DNA of 64,000 nucleotides. Origin: an uncultured Roseobacter sp. GTDB taxonomy: Bacteria > Pseudomonadota > Alphaproteobacteria > Rhodobacterales > Rhodobacteraceae. The number at the start of each line of letters is the position of its first letter. Positions within the stretch are counted from its first letter, which is position 1. The notes below the pieces were generated by a model, which saw only the letters and a list, made by a program, of their open reading frames with translations, did not search any database and was not told the DNA's origin. Where the stretch lies: the NCBI RefSeq assembly GCF_947492555.1, contig NZ_CANLNE010000002.1, positions 797,501-861,500 of the forward strand, given 5' to 3'. Of the stretch, positions 17,935-26,775 are shown piece by piece. Position numbers and translations under genes: made by a program.

Positions 17935-18957
17935 TCAGGGGGCAAATGGGTCGGCGGTGGCCGACACGGCGCCGCTGACCAGTTGGTAGCTAAGCAAGTC
18001 TGCGATGTCATGCGGATCGCGGACAAGCGGTTCAACGCGTGATGGCAGGGCCTTGACCTCGGCCTGTACACGTTTTTCGATCTCGATGGCTTCTTCCAGC
18101 GTGACGGTCTCGAAACGAAGCGGGGCACCCGCCGGCGCCTGCGCCACAAGAGGCAGGTCCGCCGGGATCACCGTGCCGATCCGGGGGTACCCGCCGGTGG
18201 TCTGGCTTTCGCACATCAGCACATAGGGCGCGCCGTCGCCTGCGATCTGGATGTCGCCGGTGGTGATAACTTCGGAAACGATGCTGAGCCCGCCCTCGGC
18301 GTGAAACCCCTCCGCATCCGTTTCCAGCCGGACCCCCTGACGGTTGGCGCGGGGGTCGCGCCGAAACTCCGTGCGGGTGAAACGCGCCCGGGTGTCCGAC
18401 GAGAAAAACGTGGACTGGAAGGAGTCCACAATGCGCACGGTACCACCGCTGAGTCGGTTTTGCGGGGTCAGGAAAACGCCCGGCGACGTTTGCGGGTCGG
18501 GCGCAATGGGCAGCGCGTCGCCTTCCTTCAGCAGAGCGCCAATCCCAGCCGCCAGATGGGCGGCGCGTGCGCCCATCTCAATCGGTGTCTCGAAACCACC
18601 CGCGATATGGAGATACCCATAGGTGCCGGATTGCGCGCCGCCAATGACCAGCTTCGCACCGGCGGGGAGGGTGTGGCTTGCGTTCCAGATCAGGGGCGCG
18701 CCGTCCAGCGTGGCCGTCATCCGCGCACCGGTGAGGGCGATCACCGTATCGGTGGTGGCCTCGAAACTGCCGCCCATGCCCATCATCTCAATGGCCGCAC
18801 AGTTTGGGCTTTGACGCAGCAGCGCCGCACCTTCGTACAGGGCGAGCACGTCGGCAGCGCCGCTGCGGGTCAGCCCGTGGGCGAGATACCCCGTCCGCCC
18901 CATATCTTGCAGGCTCAGCGCCGGACCCGCCGACAGGGTGCGCAGCGCGGCCCTCAT
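17935..18957 (-). CDS. pxpC: 5-oxoprolinase subunit C (KipA/biotin-dependent carboxyltransferase fold)
   Basis: 340 residues of the allophanate hydrolase subunit 2/KipA family. Marks seen include LSLQDMGRTGYLAHGLTRSGAAD near the start (broken here at G-R), NLP-like PNCAAIEMMGMGG, and the C-terminal SQTTGGYPRIGTV. PxpB and PxpC form the cyclophilin-like heterocomplex that, with PxpA, hydrolyses 5-oxoproline. Its start overlaps the pxpB stop (ATGA). It is not a full urea carboxylase component: the window has no biotin carboxylase domain. Confidence 0.92.
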   Translation of the reverse strand: MRAALRTLSAGPALSLQDMGRTGYLAHGLTRSGAADVLALYEGAALLRQSPNCAAIEMMGMGGSFEATTDTVIALTGARMTATLDGAPLIWNASHTLPAGAKLVIGGAQSGTYGYLHIAGGFETPIEMGARAAHLAAGIGALLKEGDALPIAPDPQTSPGVFLTPQNRLSGGTVRIVDSFQSTFFSSDTRARFTRTEFRRDPRANRQGVRLETDAEGFHAEGGLSIVSEVITTGDIQIAGDGAPYVLMCESQTTGGYPRIGTVIPADLPLVAQAPAGAPLRFETVTLEEAIEIEKRVQAEVKALPSRVEPLVRDPHDIADLLSYQLVSGAVSATADPFAP

Positions 18958-19685
18958 GAAATCGCCTCACGCTCAGCAGCGCCATAGCTGTGTTTGGCAA
19001 CCAGTTTGTCAAACGCACTGCGGTCAATGGCCGGGAAAATCAACTCATCCCCGGGGACGAGGGCAAAGGGGTCTTCTGCCAGCTGGTTGAAGTTGCGAAA
19101 CGCGGTTTGCCCCACATGCCGCCAGCCGGTGGGCGTGGGAGCTGTGAAGATGATCAGCTGCCGGATGGCAGTCACAAGCGCACCGGATGGGACGCTCTTG
19201 GTCAGCCCCTGCTGGCGCGGGATGTTCCAGACTTCGGGCAATTCGCCCAGGTAAGGCTGACCGGGCGCGAACCCGATGGTAAGGACACGGACACGCGTGG
19301 TTGAGAGCTGCGCAATGGCCTCGTCCGGATCAAGACCTGCAACACCTGCGGCCTCCTCCAACTGCGGGGCCAGATCCGTTCCATAGACCGTTGGGACGTG
19401 CCAGAGAGTGCGGCCCTTGGGCAGAGGTGCCGCGTACCAGTCCTGCCGGGCCAGCAAGGCCCGTAGCCGCTCTTCGATCTCATCGGCTGAGACGTCGACC
19501 AGATCGACAGCGACAAAGACTGACACCAGCGACATCATGGTCTCGGTCACTTCCGGCCAGACCTCGGCTTCCAGCACCGCGCGAAAGGCGAGGGCGGCGC
19601 GGTTGGCCGGTTCGCTCATGGCATCGCCAAAGCTGACCAGCAGACCGGAGAGGCCGACACGTCGGATGCAGGGTGGCTGCGTCAT
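18954..19685 (-). CDS. pxpB: 5-oxoprolinase subunit B (KipI/allophanate hydrolase subunit 1 family)
   Basis: 243 residues with the KipI-type domain. Conserved stretches include VPTVYGTDLAPQLEEAA, TIGFAPGQPYLGELPE, and the family ending GWRHVGQTAFRNFNQLAEDPFALVPGDEL (as separate pieces). It begins one base after the end of the BASS-like gene and overlaps pxpC by four bases. The order B-C-A is common in proteobacteria. Role: the partner of PxpC in 5-oxoproline hydrolysis. Confidence 0.92.
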   Translation of the reverse strand: MTQPPCIRRVGLSGLLVSFGDAMSEPANRAALAFRAVLEAEVWPEVTETMMSLVSVFVAVDLVDVSADEIEERLRALLARQDWYAAPLPKGRTLWHVPTVYGTDLAPQLEEAAGVAGLDPDEAIAQLSTTRVRVLTIGFAPGQPYLGELPEVWNIPRQQGLTKSVPSGALVTAIRQLIIFTAPTPTGWRHVGQTAFRNFNQLAEDPFALVPGDELIFPAIDRSAFDKLVAKHSYGAAEREAIS

Positions 19686-19686
19686 C

Positions 19687-20613
19687 TCAGCCCGCCAGTC
19701 TGTAAAGCCGCGGCAACAGGATCGGCGTCAGGTACATGGGCAGCTGCCAGCAGGCGACAAAGATCATCACCGGCGCCATGACCTCTGTTGGCAGGGAGAC
19801 AAGGAAAAGGGCGATGTTGCGGTTGCCTGCCGCCAGTGCGAGAGGGCCGCTCACAGGGGCCAAGGCGGAGCGGCGCAACAGCAAGAGCGTCATGGCCTGC
19901 AAACCGAAAGACAGTGCAAACGCCGCCACCGCCCAGAGCAGCGCGGTTACCGGGTCGCTGCGCAGCATCGGCCCGAGGGCAGCCATCAACCCCACGACGA
20001 TGATCGCGAAAAAGAGGATCGACGCGCCATCCATCGCCTTGATCTGTCGCGCGTTCGGCGTTCGCAGTGTCCAGTGGCGCAGCGCAAAGCCCAAGGCGGC
20101 GGCCCCAAGGATGATCACCAGAGCGCGTAGCGCGATGCCTGCGAGGAACCCGATATCCACGGCTACCGGTATCGCCATCAGAACCGGAACGATGGTAAGG
20201 GGGAAGATCGCAGTACCGAGGATCAGGAACTGCATCATCCGGGCCGGGTCCTGCCGCAGGATAATCGCCAAAGAGGCCCCGCCCGAAATCGTTGGCGCGG
20301 CGCAGGCCAGCACAAGCGCAAGGGTCAGTGGCGTGCCCGCAAGTCCGGCGCCCTTGAGCACCGCGACCAGCGCAAGCGGCAGTGCCAGCTGCAGGATCAG
20401 CACCGCAGGCAGGCTCCACCGCAGGTCGCTGAGCGCGCCAAAGGCAGCACGGTGACCAATCCGAAAGGCGGTGACCACCAGCAGGATTGCCACCATTTCC
20501 GGCAGCCATGGCGCCATCGCGGCGGCCAGGCCGGGCAGTCCGACACCGGCCAGAAGACCAAGAATCAGCAGGCTGCGGGAGTAGGAGGCACATAAGCCAA
20601 AGGCACCTGTCAT
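19687..20613 (-). CDS. BASS/SBF-like membrane transporter
   Basis: 308 residues with about nine to ten membrane helices covering nearly the whole protein. The spacing and the central CAAPTISGGASL segment resemble the bile acid:sodium symporter (BASS) superfamily, although the match is distant. It sits between dctM and pxpB without real gaps, so it belongs to the oxoproline unit. It may import or export 5-oxoproline or a related organic acid. A clear Shine-Dalgarno is lacking; translation is probably coupled to dctM, whose stop is immediately before. Confidence 0.7.
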   Translation of the reverse strand: MTGAFGLCASYSRSLLILGLLAGVGLPGLAAAMAPWLPEMVAILLVVTAFRIGHRAAFGALSDLRWSLPAVLILQLALPLALVAVLKGAGLAGTPLTLALVLACAAPTISGGASLAIILRQDPARMMQFLILGTAIFPLTIVPVLMAIPVAVDIGFLAGIALRALVIILGAAALGFALRHWTLRTPNARQIKAMDGASILFFAIIVVGLMAALGPMLRSDPVTALLWAVAAFALSFGLQAMTLLLLRRSALAPVSGPLALAAGNRNIALFLVSLPTEVMAPVMIFVACWQLPMYLTPILLPRLYRLAG

Positions 20614-21921
20614 CTAGGGGGTGTTTCTGATGTTTTCCGGCAGCCATGTGGCGATTCCCGGGAACCAGATCAGGACGAAGACCATCAGCACCATGATCGC
20701 GAACATCGGCAGCGCGGCCTTGGTGATGTAGCCCATCTCGTGCTGCGTCATGCCCTGCAGAACGAAGAGGTTGAACCCGATGGGTGGGGTGATCTGCGCC
20801 ATTTCGACCACCACGACGACGAAGATGCCGAACCAGATCAGATCAATGCCTGCCTCGCGCACCATCGGCTCGACAATCGCCATGGTCAGGACCACCGCCG
20901 AGATGCCATCGAGGAACATGCCGAGGATGATGTAGAAGACCAAGAGCGCCATCAACAGCTCGAACCGTCCCAGCTCCATTGCGGCGATGTTATCGGCCAG
21001 CGCGCGGGGCAGGCCGGTGAACCCCATCGACAGCTTCAGAAAGGCTGCCCCCGCAAGGATCAGCGCGATCATCGCCGAGGTGCGCATCGCCCCCATCAGG
21101 CTCTCGCGAAAGGAGGTTGGTGTCAGCGAGCCTTGCGCCGCCGCGAGTGTCAGCGCGCCGATCACGCCAATGGCCGCCGCTTCTGTGGCCGTAGCATAGC
21201 CGCCGTACATCGAGCCGATGACAACGAAGATCAGGGCCAGCACAGGCACCAGAAACCGCGAGTTACGCAGCTTTTCCGCAAAGCTCATGCCGGTTTCCAT
21301 CGTCGGGTTCCACGAGGGCGAGGTCTTGGACACCACGGCAACATAGGCCATGAACATCGCCGCCAGCATCAGGCCAGGGAAGACGCCCGCAAAGAAGAGC
21401 TTGGTGATGCTCTCGTTCACCGTCACGCCATAGACGATCAGCGCAATCGACGGCGGGATCATCAGCCCCAACGTGGCTGCACCGGCCAGCGTGCCGATCA
21501 CCATCTTTTCGGGATAGTTGCGGGCCCGCAGCTCGGGGATGGCCATCTTGCCCACGGTCGTGAGCGTCGCTGCCGAAGAACCTGAAACAGCAGCGAAGAT
21601 CGTGCAAGAGACGATGTTGGTGTGCACCAGCCCGCCCGGCATCCGCGCCAGCCAGGGGGAGAGCCCCTTGAACATGTCCTCTGATAGTCGCGTGCGATAG
21701 AGGATCTCACCCATCCAGATGAAGAGCGGCAGGGCGGTGAGTGTCCAGCTTGAGGAGGAGGCCCAGATCGTCGTGATCATGGTGTCGCCGACAGGGCGCG
21801 TGGTGAAAAGCTCCATGCCCACCCAGGCTACGCCCATCAGCGCCAGGCCCACCCAGACGCCGGTGCCCAAAAGCAGGAAAAGGACGACGAGAAAGAGGAC
21901 GATCGCATAAAGTTCGGTCAT
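20614..21921 (-). CDS. dctM: TRAP transporter large permease (DctM family)
   Basis: 435 residues with 12 or so membrane helices, the length typical of the TRAP DctM subunit. Marks are ALPLFIWMGEIL near residue 65, AAVSGSSAATLTTVG, PPSIALIVYGV, GMFLDGISAV and QITPPIGFNLFVLQG. It is the translocation subunit that uses a sodium gradient with the periplasmic binding protein. Start ATG at 21921, a few bases after dctQ. Co-location with pxpBCA suggests that 5-oxoproline is the transported substrate. Confidence 0.93.
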   Translation of the reverse strand: MTELYAIVLFLVVLFLLLGTGVWVGLALMGVAWVGMELFTTRPVGDTMITTIWASSSSWTLTALPLFIWMGEILYRTRLSEDMFKGLSPWLARMPGGLVHTNIVSCTIFAAVSGSSAATLTTVGKMAIPELRARNYPEKMVIGTLAGAATLGLMIPPSIALIVYGVTVNESITKLFFAGVFPGLMLAAMFMAYVAVVSKTSPSWNPTMETGMSFAEKLRNSRFLVPVLALIFVVIGSMYGGYATATEAAAIGVIGALTLAAAQGSLTPTSFRESLMGAMRTSAMIALILAGAAFLKLSMGFTGLPRALADNIAAMELGRFELLMALLVFYIILGMFLDGISAVVLTMAIVEPMVREAGIDLIWFGIFVVVVVEMAQITPPIGFNLFVLQGMTQHEMGYITKAALPMFAIMVLMVFVLIWFPGIATWLPENIRNTP

Positions 21922-21925
21922 GATG

Positions 21926-22450
21926 TCATTCCCCGTGGCTCTGGTCGACGCTATCGCGCACGATGCGGTGGTCGCCTTTGACGATCACATGGATGAGATT
22001 GTCGGTGAGGGCGATGGCCATCAGCCCACCGCCGATCACCATGACGGACTGGGGAATCCAAAGGGCCGTCGCGTCCTGCCCCTGGCTGACCTCGTTGAAC
22101 TTCCAGGACCAATAGACAAACCAATAGGCGTAGTAGGTGAAATACCAGGCCACCGCGGCGGCGATGGCGAAGCACCAGATTTCCAACACCCGTTTGGGGC
22201 CCGGCGCTACTGCATTGAGTAGGATCGATACGCGGATATGCGCCCCGCGATTGAGCGCATTGGCAAAGGCGAGAAAGCTTGCCGCGGCCATCGCGTAACC
22301 TGCGTAATCCGGCGCGCCGGGGAAAATCTCGCCGGTCCAGCGGGCCACCATCTGCGCCACGATCAGCACCAGGATCGCGATCAGACACAGGGCCGCCGCC
22401 ACGCCGGAGGCAAGGTATAGAAAATCAAGCGTCTTGCGGATCGCAGTCAC
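21926..22450 (-). CDS. dctQ: TRAP transporter small permease (DctQ family)
   Basis: 174 residues with four membrane helices (about 12-34, 50-68, 90-108 and 135-158), the standard plan of DctQ. The start is GTG at 22450; the ATG at 22470 is in another frame. It is expected to bind DctM in the membrane. It sits between dctP and dctM in the usual P-Q-M order. Confidence 0.9.
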   Translation of the reverse strand: MTAIRKTLDFLYLASGVAAALCLIAILVLIVAQMVARWTGEIFPGAPDYAGYAMAAASFLAFANALNRGAHIRVSILLNAVAPGPKRVLEIWCFAIAAAVAWYFTYYAYWFVYWSWKFNEVSQGQDATALWIPQSVMVIGGGLMAIALTDNLIHVIVKGDHRIVRDSVDQSHGE

Positions 22451-22519
22451 GAGCGCACCCCTGTTCTCATGGAAGGTAGAAGGGGGGCGGCCTCGGAATC
22501 GTGAGGCCGCCCGGTGCGA

Positions 22520-23500
22520 TTACTGCATCGCCTTGAAGTCGTCGACGAGCGCCTTGCCATCATCGCCCGCGGCCTCGAGCCATTCGGCGGTCATTGTCGC
22601 ACCGATCTCACGCAGCTCGCCCATCAACGCATCGCCCGCCGGCTGCACCGTCATGCCACCCGCGGCCAGACCGTCCATGGTGAACTGGGTGTAGTCCTTG
22701 GAGGCCTGCAGCCCGCGCGCTTCGGCCTCGTTGGCACAGGCCATGATCGCGGCCTTGTTGGCGTCGGACACATCGGCCCAGACGTCCTGGTTGACCATCA
22801 CGTAGTTGCGCGGCAGCCAGGCGTCGACCTCGTAGAAGTGTGTCAGGCTCTCCCAGACTTTGCGGTCATAGCCCGTGGCGCCTGAGGAGACCATGGATTC
22901 GGCCACGCCGGTGGCAAAGGCCTGACTGATCTCGGCGGCTTCAACCGTGACCGGCAGCATGCCCGTCAGTTCAGCCAGCCGGCTGGTCGTGTTGTTGTAG
23001 GACCGGAACTTGACGCCGGACATATCAGCCACGCTGTTGACTTCCTTCTTGAAGTACAGGCCCTGCGGCGGCCATGGCACGGCATAGAGCAGCTCCAGGT
23101 TTTGCTCATCCAGCAACGCTTCGATTTTCGGCTTGGCGGCATCGTAGAGCTTTACACTGTCGTCAAAGGACGGCGCGAGGAAGGGAATGCTGTCGAAGCC
23201 GAAAACAGCGCTTTCGTTCTGGTGCCCGGAGAGCAGGCGCTCGCCGATCTGCACCTGACCGGTCTGGATTGCGCGCTTGATGTCGGCCCCGGCAAAGAGC
23301 GAGCCGCCGGCATGCACCTCGATGGTGATCTCGCCATTGGTGCCGGCGCCTACGCATTCCGCGAAGGTCACGCCGTTCTCGGAGTGGAAGTTCGAGGCGG
23401 AATAGGCCATCGGCATGTCCCATTTCTCTGCCGCGAAGGCCGTTCCCGTCGTCAGCGCGACAGTGGCCGCCCCGGCCATCAGGTTTTGTGTCAGTCTCAT
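22520..23500 (-). CDS. dctP: TRAP transporter substrate-binding protein (DctP family)
   Basis: 326-residue periplasmic binding protein. The signal peptide is residues 1 to about 24, with cleavage after TAFA. Family marks are the segment GGSLFAGADIKRAIQTGQVQIGE and the stretch VKFRSYNNTTSRLAELTGM, where the arginine should hold the ligand carboxylate. ATG at 23500 has GGAGAG at proper spacing; an in-frame GTG-like start at 23524 has none. First gene of the seven-gene oxoproline unit, transcribed away from the MarR regulator. Confidence 0.93.
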   Translation of the reverse strand: MRLTQNLMAGAATVALTTGTAFAAEKWDMPMAYSASNFHSENGVTFAECVGAGTNGEITIEVHAGGSLFAGADIKRAIQTGQVQIGERLLSGHQNESAVFGFDSIPFLAPSFDDSVKLYDAAKPKIEALLDEQNLELLYAVPWPPQGLYFKKEVNSVADMSGVKFRSYNNTTSRLAELTGMLPVTVEAAEISQAFATGVAESMVSSGATGYDRKVWESLTHFYEVDAWLPRNYVMVNQDVWADVSDANKAAIMACANEAEARGLQASKDYTQFTMDGLAAGGMTVQPAGDALMGELREIGATMTAEWLEAAGDDGKALVDDFKAMQ

Positions 23501-23657
23501 GTGTCTCTCCGTATTGGACTTCAAATTATTGTTCAGCGCAGAGGTTTGTCCCCCGTCGTCTGCAGATCATCCTTTGAGCAACTGGCGCGGTTCAATACAC
23601 CACGGACCCTGCAAAGGCTGATTCCCTAGCATCAATACTGCCTAACTTTTACAACAC

Positions 23658-23682
23658 GTCAACAAAATGTTGACAAAATGTC
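23658..23682. promoter_or_regulatory. Palindromic operator upstream of the MarR-type regulator and TRAP operon
   Basis: A perfect inverted repeat with 7-bp arms, GTCAACA-AAA-TGTTGAC, occupies 23658-23674. It continues into a second, shorter repeat, GACA-AAA-TGTC (23672-23682), which shares its edge. This is the layout of a MarR dimer site. Its position between the divergent dctP and regulator genes suggests control of both. Binding is inferred from symmetry and position. Confidence 0.6.
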
Positions 23683-23704
23683 GATATCGGGCAATCTGGT
23701 ACCC

Positions 23705-24220
23705 ATGTCTGATGGATTTCTTGGCCCCGTTGTGTCCTCCGCCCATCTTGCAAGCGGCTCGTTTGCAGAGATATCGGAGCTGGAGTTTGGTCTGACCCTT
23801 GCCAACAACGCGTTCCAGCGCTGGATGGTCCGTGCGATTGCCATGGCGGGGTACCCGGAGCTTGGCGCGCTCGACGTGCTGGTGCTGCACTCCGTGTACC
23901 ACCGCGAACGGCCGAAGAAACTTGCCGATATCTGTCTTGTGCTGAACATCGAAGATACCCACACGGTCAACTATGCGATCAAGAAACTGATCAAGGCGGG
24001 CCTCGTGAAAGACGGACGCCAGGGCAAGGAAAAGACTGTCGCCGCGACGGAAAAAGGCGCCGAAACCTGTGTGCGGTATCGCGAAATCCGCGAAGGTCTG
24101 CTGCTGCGGGCAGTGGGCGAGCTCGGGCTTGAGCCCGAGCAGGTCAGCCGTGCGGCCTCGCTTCTGCGTCTGATGTCGGGGCAGTATGATCAGGCGGCCC
24201 GGGCTGCCACAACTTACTGA
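23705..24220 (+). CDS. MarR-type winged-helix transcriptional regulator
   Basis: About 171 residues with a winged helix: PELGALDVLVLHSVYHRE, RPKKLADICLVLNIEDTHTVNYAIKKL, then the wing LVKDGRQGKEKTVAATEKG. The end is helical. Start ATG at 23705 is chosen because the alternative at 23678 lies within the palindrome; neither has a good ribosome site. It is divergent from the TRAP/oxoproline operon and is its probable regulator. The 3' end overlaps the convergent YcaQ gene by seven bases. Confidence 0.8.
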   Translation: MSDGFLGPVVSSAHLASGSFAEISELEFGLTLANNAFQRWMVRAIAMAGYPELGALDVLVLHSVYHRERPKKLADICLVLNIEDTHTVNYAIKKLIKAGLVKDGRQGKEKTVAATEKGAETCVRYREIREGLLLRAVGELGLEPEQVSRAASLLRLMSGQYDQAARAATTY

Positions 24221-25428
24221 GCTGCCCTTAGCCAACCATCCTCGAACTGGACCTTGCTGACATTGGCAAGCCGGATCAATCGGTTCAACTCCCCTTCGAA
24301 TGCAGCGACCCGCCCCTTGCCCCACCGCACTTTTGGTTCCGGCCAGAGTGCGCGGACCCGCAGGACATCGTGGTCCCGAAAGGCTTTCATGTCCACCCGA
24401 CCGACCAGCCTGTCCCCTTCCAGAATGGGGAAGACATAGTAGCCATATTTGCGCTTGGCCTCCGGCACGAAAATCTCGATCCGGTAGTCAAAACCTAAGA
24501 GGCGCTCGGCCCGTTTGCGATCGCGCAGGGCCGGATCAAACGGGCTGAGAACGCGCAAGCGCTGCGTGGGCTCGGTATCCAACGCGGGGTCGCCCATGAC
24601 GTCGGGCCTTGCGTACGAGCTGCGCCTTGTGCCATCGGCACTGGTGATCTCAATCGGCTGAAGCGCCCCTTGAGCAAGTGCCTCGGCGCACCAGTCCTTG
24701 GCTTCCGCAAGGGTGATGTGGTCCCAGAAAGCGGCGATTTCCGCGGGCGTTGCAAAACCCAGCCGGTCCAGCGCCCCCGCGCAGCACCAATCGATAGTCG
24801 CGGCATGTTCCTCCTCTTCAAGAGGATGGCAGAGGCCCTCGTCGATCACCCGCTCGGTCAGGTCATAGCGCTTGCGAAACCCATCGCGCCCGACCACGCA
24901 AAGCGCACCGCTGCGCCACAGATATTCCAACGCCGTTTTCGACGGATGCCAGTCCCACCAGCCGCCTGAGCCGCGTTTCTCCCCGGCCCCGACATCCGAG
25001 GAGCACAGAGGACCCTGATCCCGGATCTGATCCAGCACCGTTTGAAACTGCGCTTCGAACCCGTCACGTCGCCAGTCCCGCCATTGCTTCCGCAGTTTTT
25101 CCGCATCCCTTTCCCGGCGCAGCTGCCACCAGCGGTAATAGCCCATGGGGATCACCGCAGCATCATGCGTCCAGTGCTCAAACAGGGCGCGATCCTGTTC
25201 ATAGAGCCGCTTGAGCGCCTTGGGGCGATAACGCGGTCGCCGCGCAAAGAGGATAAGGTCATGCGCGCGGGCGACGGTGTTGATGCTGTCGAGCTGCACG
25301 AAACCAAGGCGTTCTATGAGCGACAAAAGCGCTGCGCCGTGCGCCTCGCCCTGTGGCGCTTCACTCAGCCCGTGGCGCTCCAGAAACAGCCGCCGCGCAG
25401 CTTTGTTGCTGAGGACGGCGGTGTTCAT
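24214..25428 (-). CDS. DNA glycosylase of the YcaQ/AlkZ winged-helix family (crosslink repair)
   Basis: 404 residues. This family unhooks DNA interstrand crosslinks and removes bulky alkylated bases. The catalytic QxD motif is seen as VQLDSINTVARAH (about 44-56), with HWTHDAAVIP at around 85-94. Then come winged-helix repeats and the C-terminal FDYRIEIFVPEAKRKYGYYVFPIL. Length is as in E. coli YcaQ. Translation is coupled to the LacI regulator by a four-base overlap. Confidence 0.87.
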   Translation of the reverse strand: MNTAVLSNKAARRLFLERHGLSEAPQGEAHGAALLSLIERLGFVQLDSINTVARAHDLILFARRPRYRPKALKRLYEQDRALFEHWTHDAAVIPMGYYRWWQLRRERDAEKLRKQWRDWRRDGFEAQFQTVLDQIRDQGPLCSSDVGAGEKRGSGGWWDWHPSKTALEYLWRSGALCVVGRDGFRKRYDLTERVIDEGLCHPLEEEEHAATIDWCCAGALDRLGFATPAEIAAFWDHITLAEAKDWCAEALAQGALQPIEITSADGTRRSSYARPDVMGDPALDTEPTQRLRVLSPFDPALRDRKRAERLLGFDYRIEIFVPEAKRKYGYYVFPILEGDRLVGRVDMKAFRDHDVLRVRALWPEPKVRWGKGRVAAFEGELNRLIRLANVSKVQFEDGWLRAAQ

Positions 25429-26468
25429 CCGCGCTGGTTGCGGCGAAGCGTATCCCCGTAGGTGATCGTGGGGGTCAGGGTGATACGCTCAGGCTCACCG
25501 GGGTCCGCGTCTTCGGGTTGCGCACTGCGATCAAGAATGATCTTGGCCGCGGCGGCGCCGATTTCCGACCGGCAGGCATCCATCGTGGCCAGCTTGCGCG
25601 GCAGCCCCTGCAACAGTTCCACACCGTTGAACCCGGCGAGACCGATCTGTCCCGGCACATCGATCCCCTGATCCAGCAGGTACAGCAGACCGCCCGCGCC
25701 GATCATGTCGTTGGAATAATATAGGAAATCCAGATCAGGCGCACGTTCCAGCATGGATTGCGTCATCTCGCGCCCCTTTGCGAGCGCCGAGCCGCCGGAA
25801 TAGAAATCCCGCGCCTCAATCTCGATACCGGCTTTGGTCAGCCCTTCGGTCAGCCCCTCGAACCGTTTGCGCGCACGGTGGTCGAGCGGCATTTTCGTGC
25901 CCATGAACCCGATCCGCGTGTAGCCTGCCTTGAGGATCGCCGCCGCCATCATCCGGCCCGCGCGGCGGTGCGAAATACCCACCATGGCGTCCACAGGATT
26001 GCCATCGGTGTCCATGATCTCGACAACTGGTATCCCGGCATTCTGCAGCATCGCACGCGTTGCGTCTGAATGCTCAAGCCCGGCAATGATGACACCGGAG
26101 GGTCGCCAGGACAGCATTTCGTAGAGGACCTGTTCTTCCTTTTCAGGCATGTAATCCGTCACGCCGACCACCGGTTGCAGCGGCGTGTCTTCGAAGGTCT
26201 GGTTGATCCCGGTCAGTACCTCGGGAAAGACCATGTTCGACAGGGACGGGATAATCACGGCGACGAGGTTGACCCGCTGTGAGGCCAACGACCCGGCAAT
26301 CTGATTGGGCACATATCCAAGGGACTTTGCTGCCTGCAGCACACGTTCGCGGGTCGCGGCGGATACATCACCCCTGTTGCGCAAAACCCGGCTGACGGTC
26401 ATCTCCGATACGCCGCAGGCCTCTGATACATCGCGGAGGGTCAACGGGCGCTGCTTGGGTCTTGTCAC
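25425..26468 (-). CDS. LacI-family transcriptional regulator
   Basis: About 347 residues. The HTH (LRDVSEACGVSEMTVSRVLRN) and hinge (LGYVPNQIAGSL) are followed by a periplasmic-binding-like sensor domain ending with GLAGFNGVEL and a C-terminal strand. It resembles gluconate-type (GntR) regulators. GTG at 26468 has AGGGAA at spacing six or seven; an in-frame GTG at 26492 has its ribosome site too close. Neither sugar transporters nor catabolic genes are adjacent, so the target is not evident. It is co-transcribed with ycaQ. Confidence 0.88.
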   Translation of the reverse strand: MTRPKQRPLTLRDVSEACGVSEMTVSRVLRNRGDVSAATRERVLQAAKSLGYVPNQIAGSLASQRVNLVAVIIPSLSNMVFPEVLTGINQTFEDTPLQPVVGVTDYMPEKEEQVLYEMLSWRPSGVIIAGLEHSDATRAMLQNAGIPVVEIMDTDGNPVDAMVGISHRRAGRMMAAAILKAGYTRIGFMGTKMPLDHRARKRFEGLTEGLTKAGIEIEARDFYSGGSALAKGREMTQSMLERAPDLDFLYYSNDMIGAGGLLYLLDQGIDVPGQIGLAGFNGVELLQGLPRKLATMDACRSEIGAAAAKIILDRSAQPEDADPGEPERITLTPTITYGDTLRRNQRG

Positions 26469-26589
26469 TCTGAATTCCCTATGTTGTTGCACCTTCGTAG
26501 CGCAGGTGAACCCTCCCTATCAAGCACGGTTCGTCAAGGTCTGAATATCGATGACAAGCGCCGGAAGTTGTTCTAGACCCGAACCTGTC

Positions 26590-26666
26590 GGCCCCGTGGC
26601 TCAACTGGATAGAGCAGCCCCCTCCTAAGGGGCAGGTTGCAGGTTCGAATCCTGCCGGGGTCGCCA
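26590..26666 (+). tRNA. tRNA-Arg, anticodon CCT
   Basis: 77 bases with all arms. The acceptor stem is GGCCCCG pairing with CGGGGTC (one G-U), the anticodon loop CTCCTAA sits on a CCCC/GGGG stem, and the T-arm is GCAGG-TTCGAAT-CCTGC. The genomic CCA is at 26664-26666. Anticodon CCT reads AGG, a rare arginine codon in high-GC genomes. tRNA genes of this type are common integration sites, but I see no integrase or repeated 3' end here. Confidence 0.95.
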
Positions 26667-26725
26667 TTAACCACTACATCCGTTCTGGTCTCTAGCGCAC
26701 CAGTCGGGACCCTTCAAAAGCAAAA

Positions 26726-26746
26726 GGCCCGCACAAAGTGCGAGCC
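26726..26746 (-). terminator. Rho-independent terminator for the flotillin operon
   Basis: GGCCCGCAC-AAA-GTGCGAGCC forms a 9-bp stem with one mismatch. Read on the minus strand, it is followed by TTTTGCTTTT. It lies 29 bases after the flotillin stop. Confidence 0.7.
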
Positions 26747-26775
26747 CAGGGGATGCGTAAATCTGACGATATGGG

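Noticed and set aside
17935-19685. Reading the KipI/KipA pair as urea amidolyase or as sporulation kinase inhibitors
   Set aside because: pxpA is adjacent and no biotin carboxylase or kinase partner exists here, so 5-oxoprolinase fits better.
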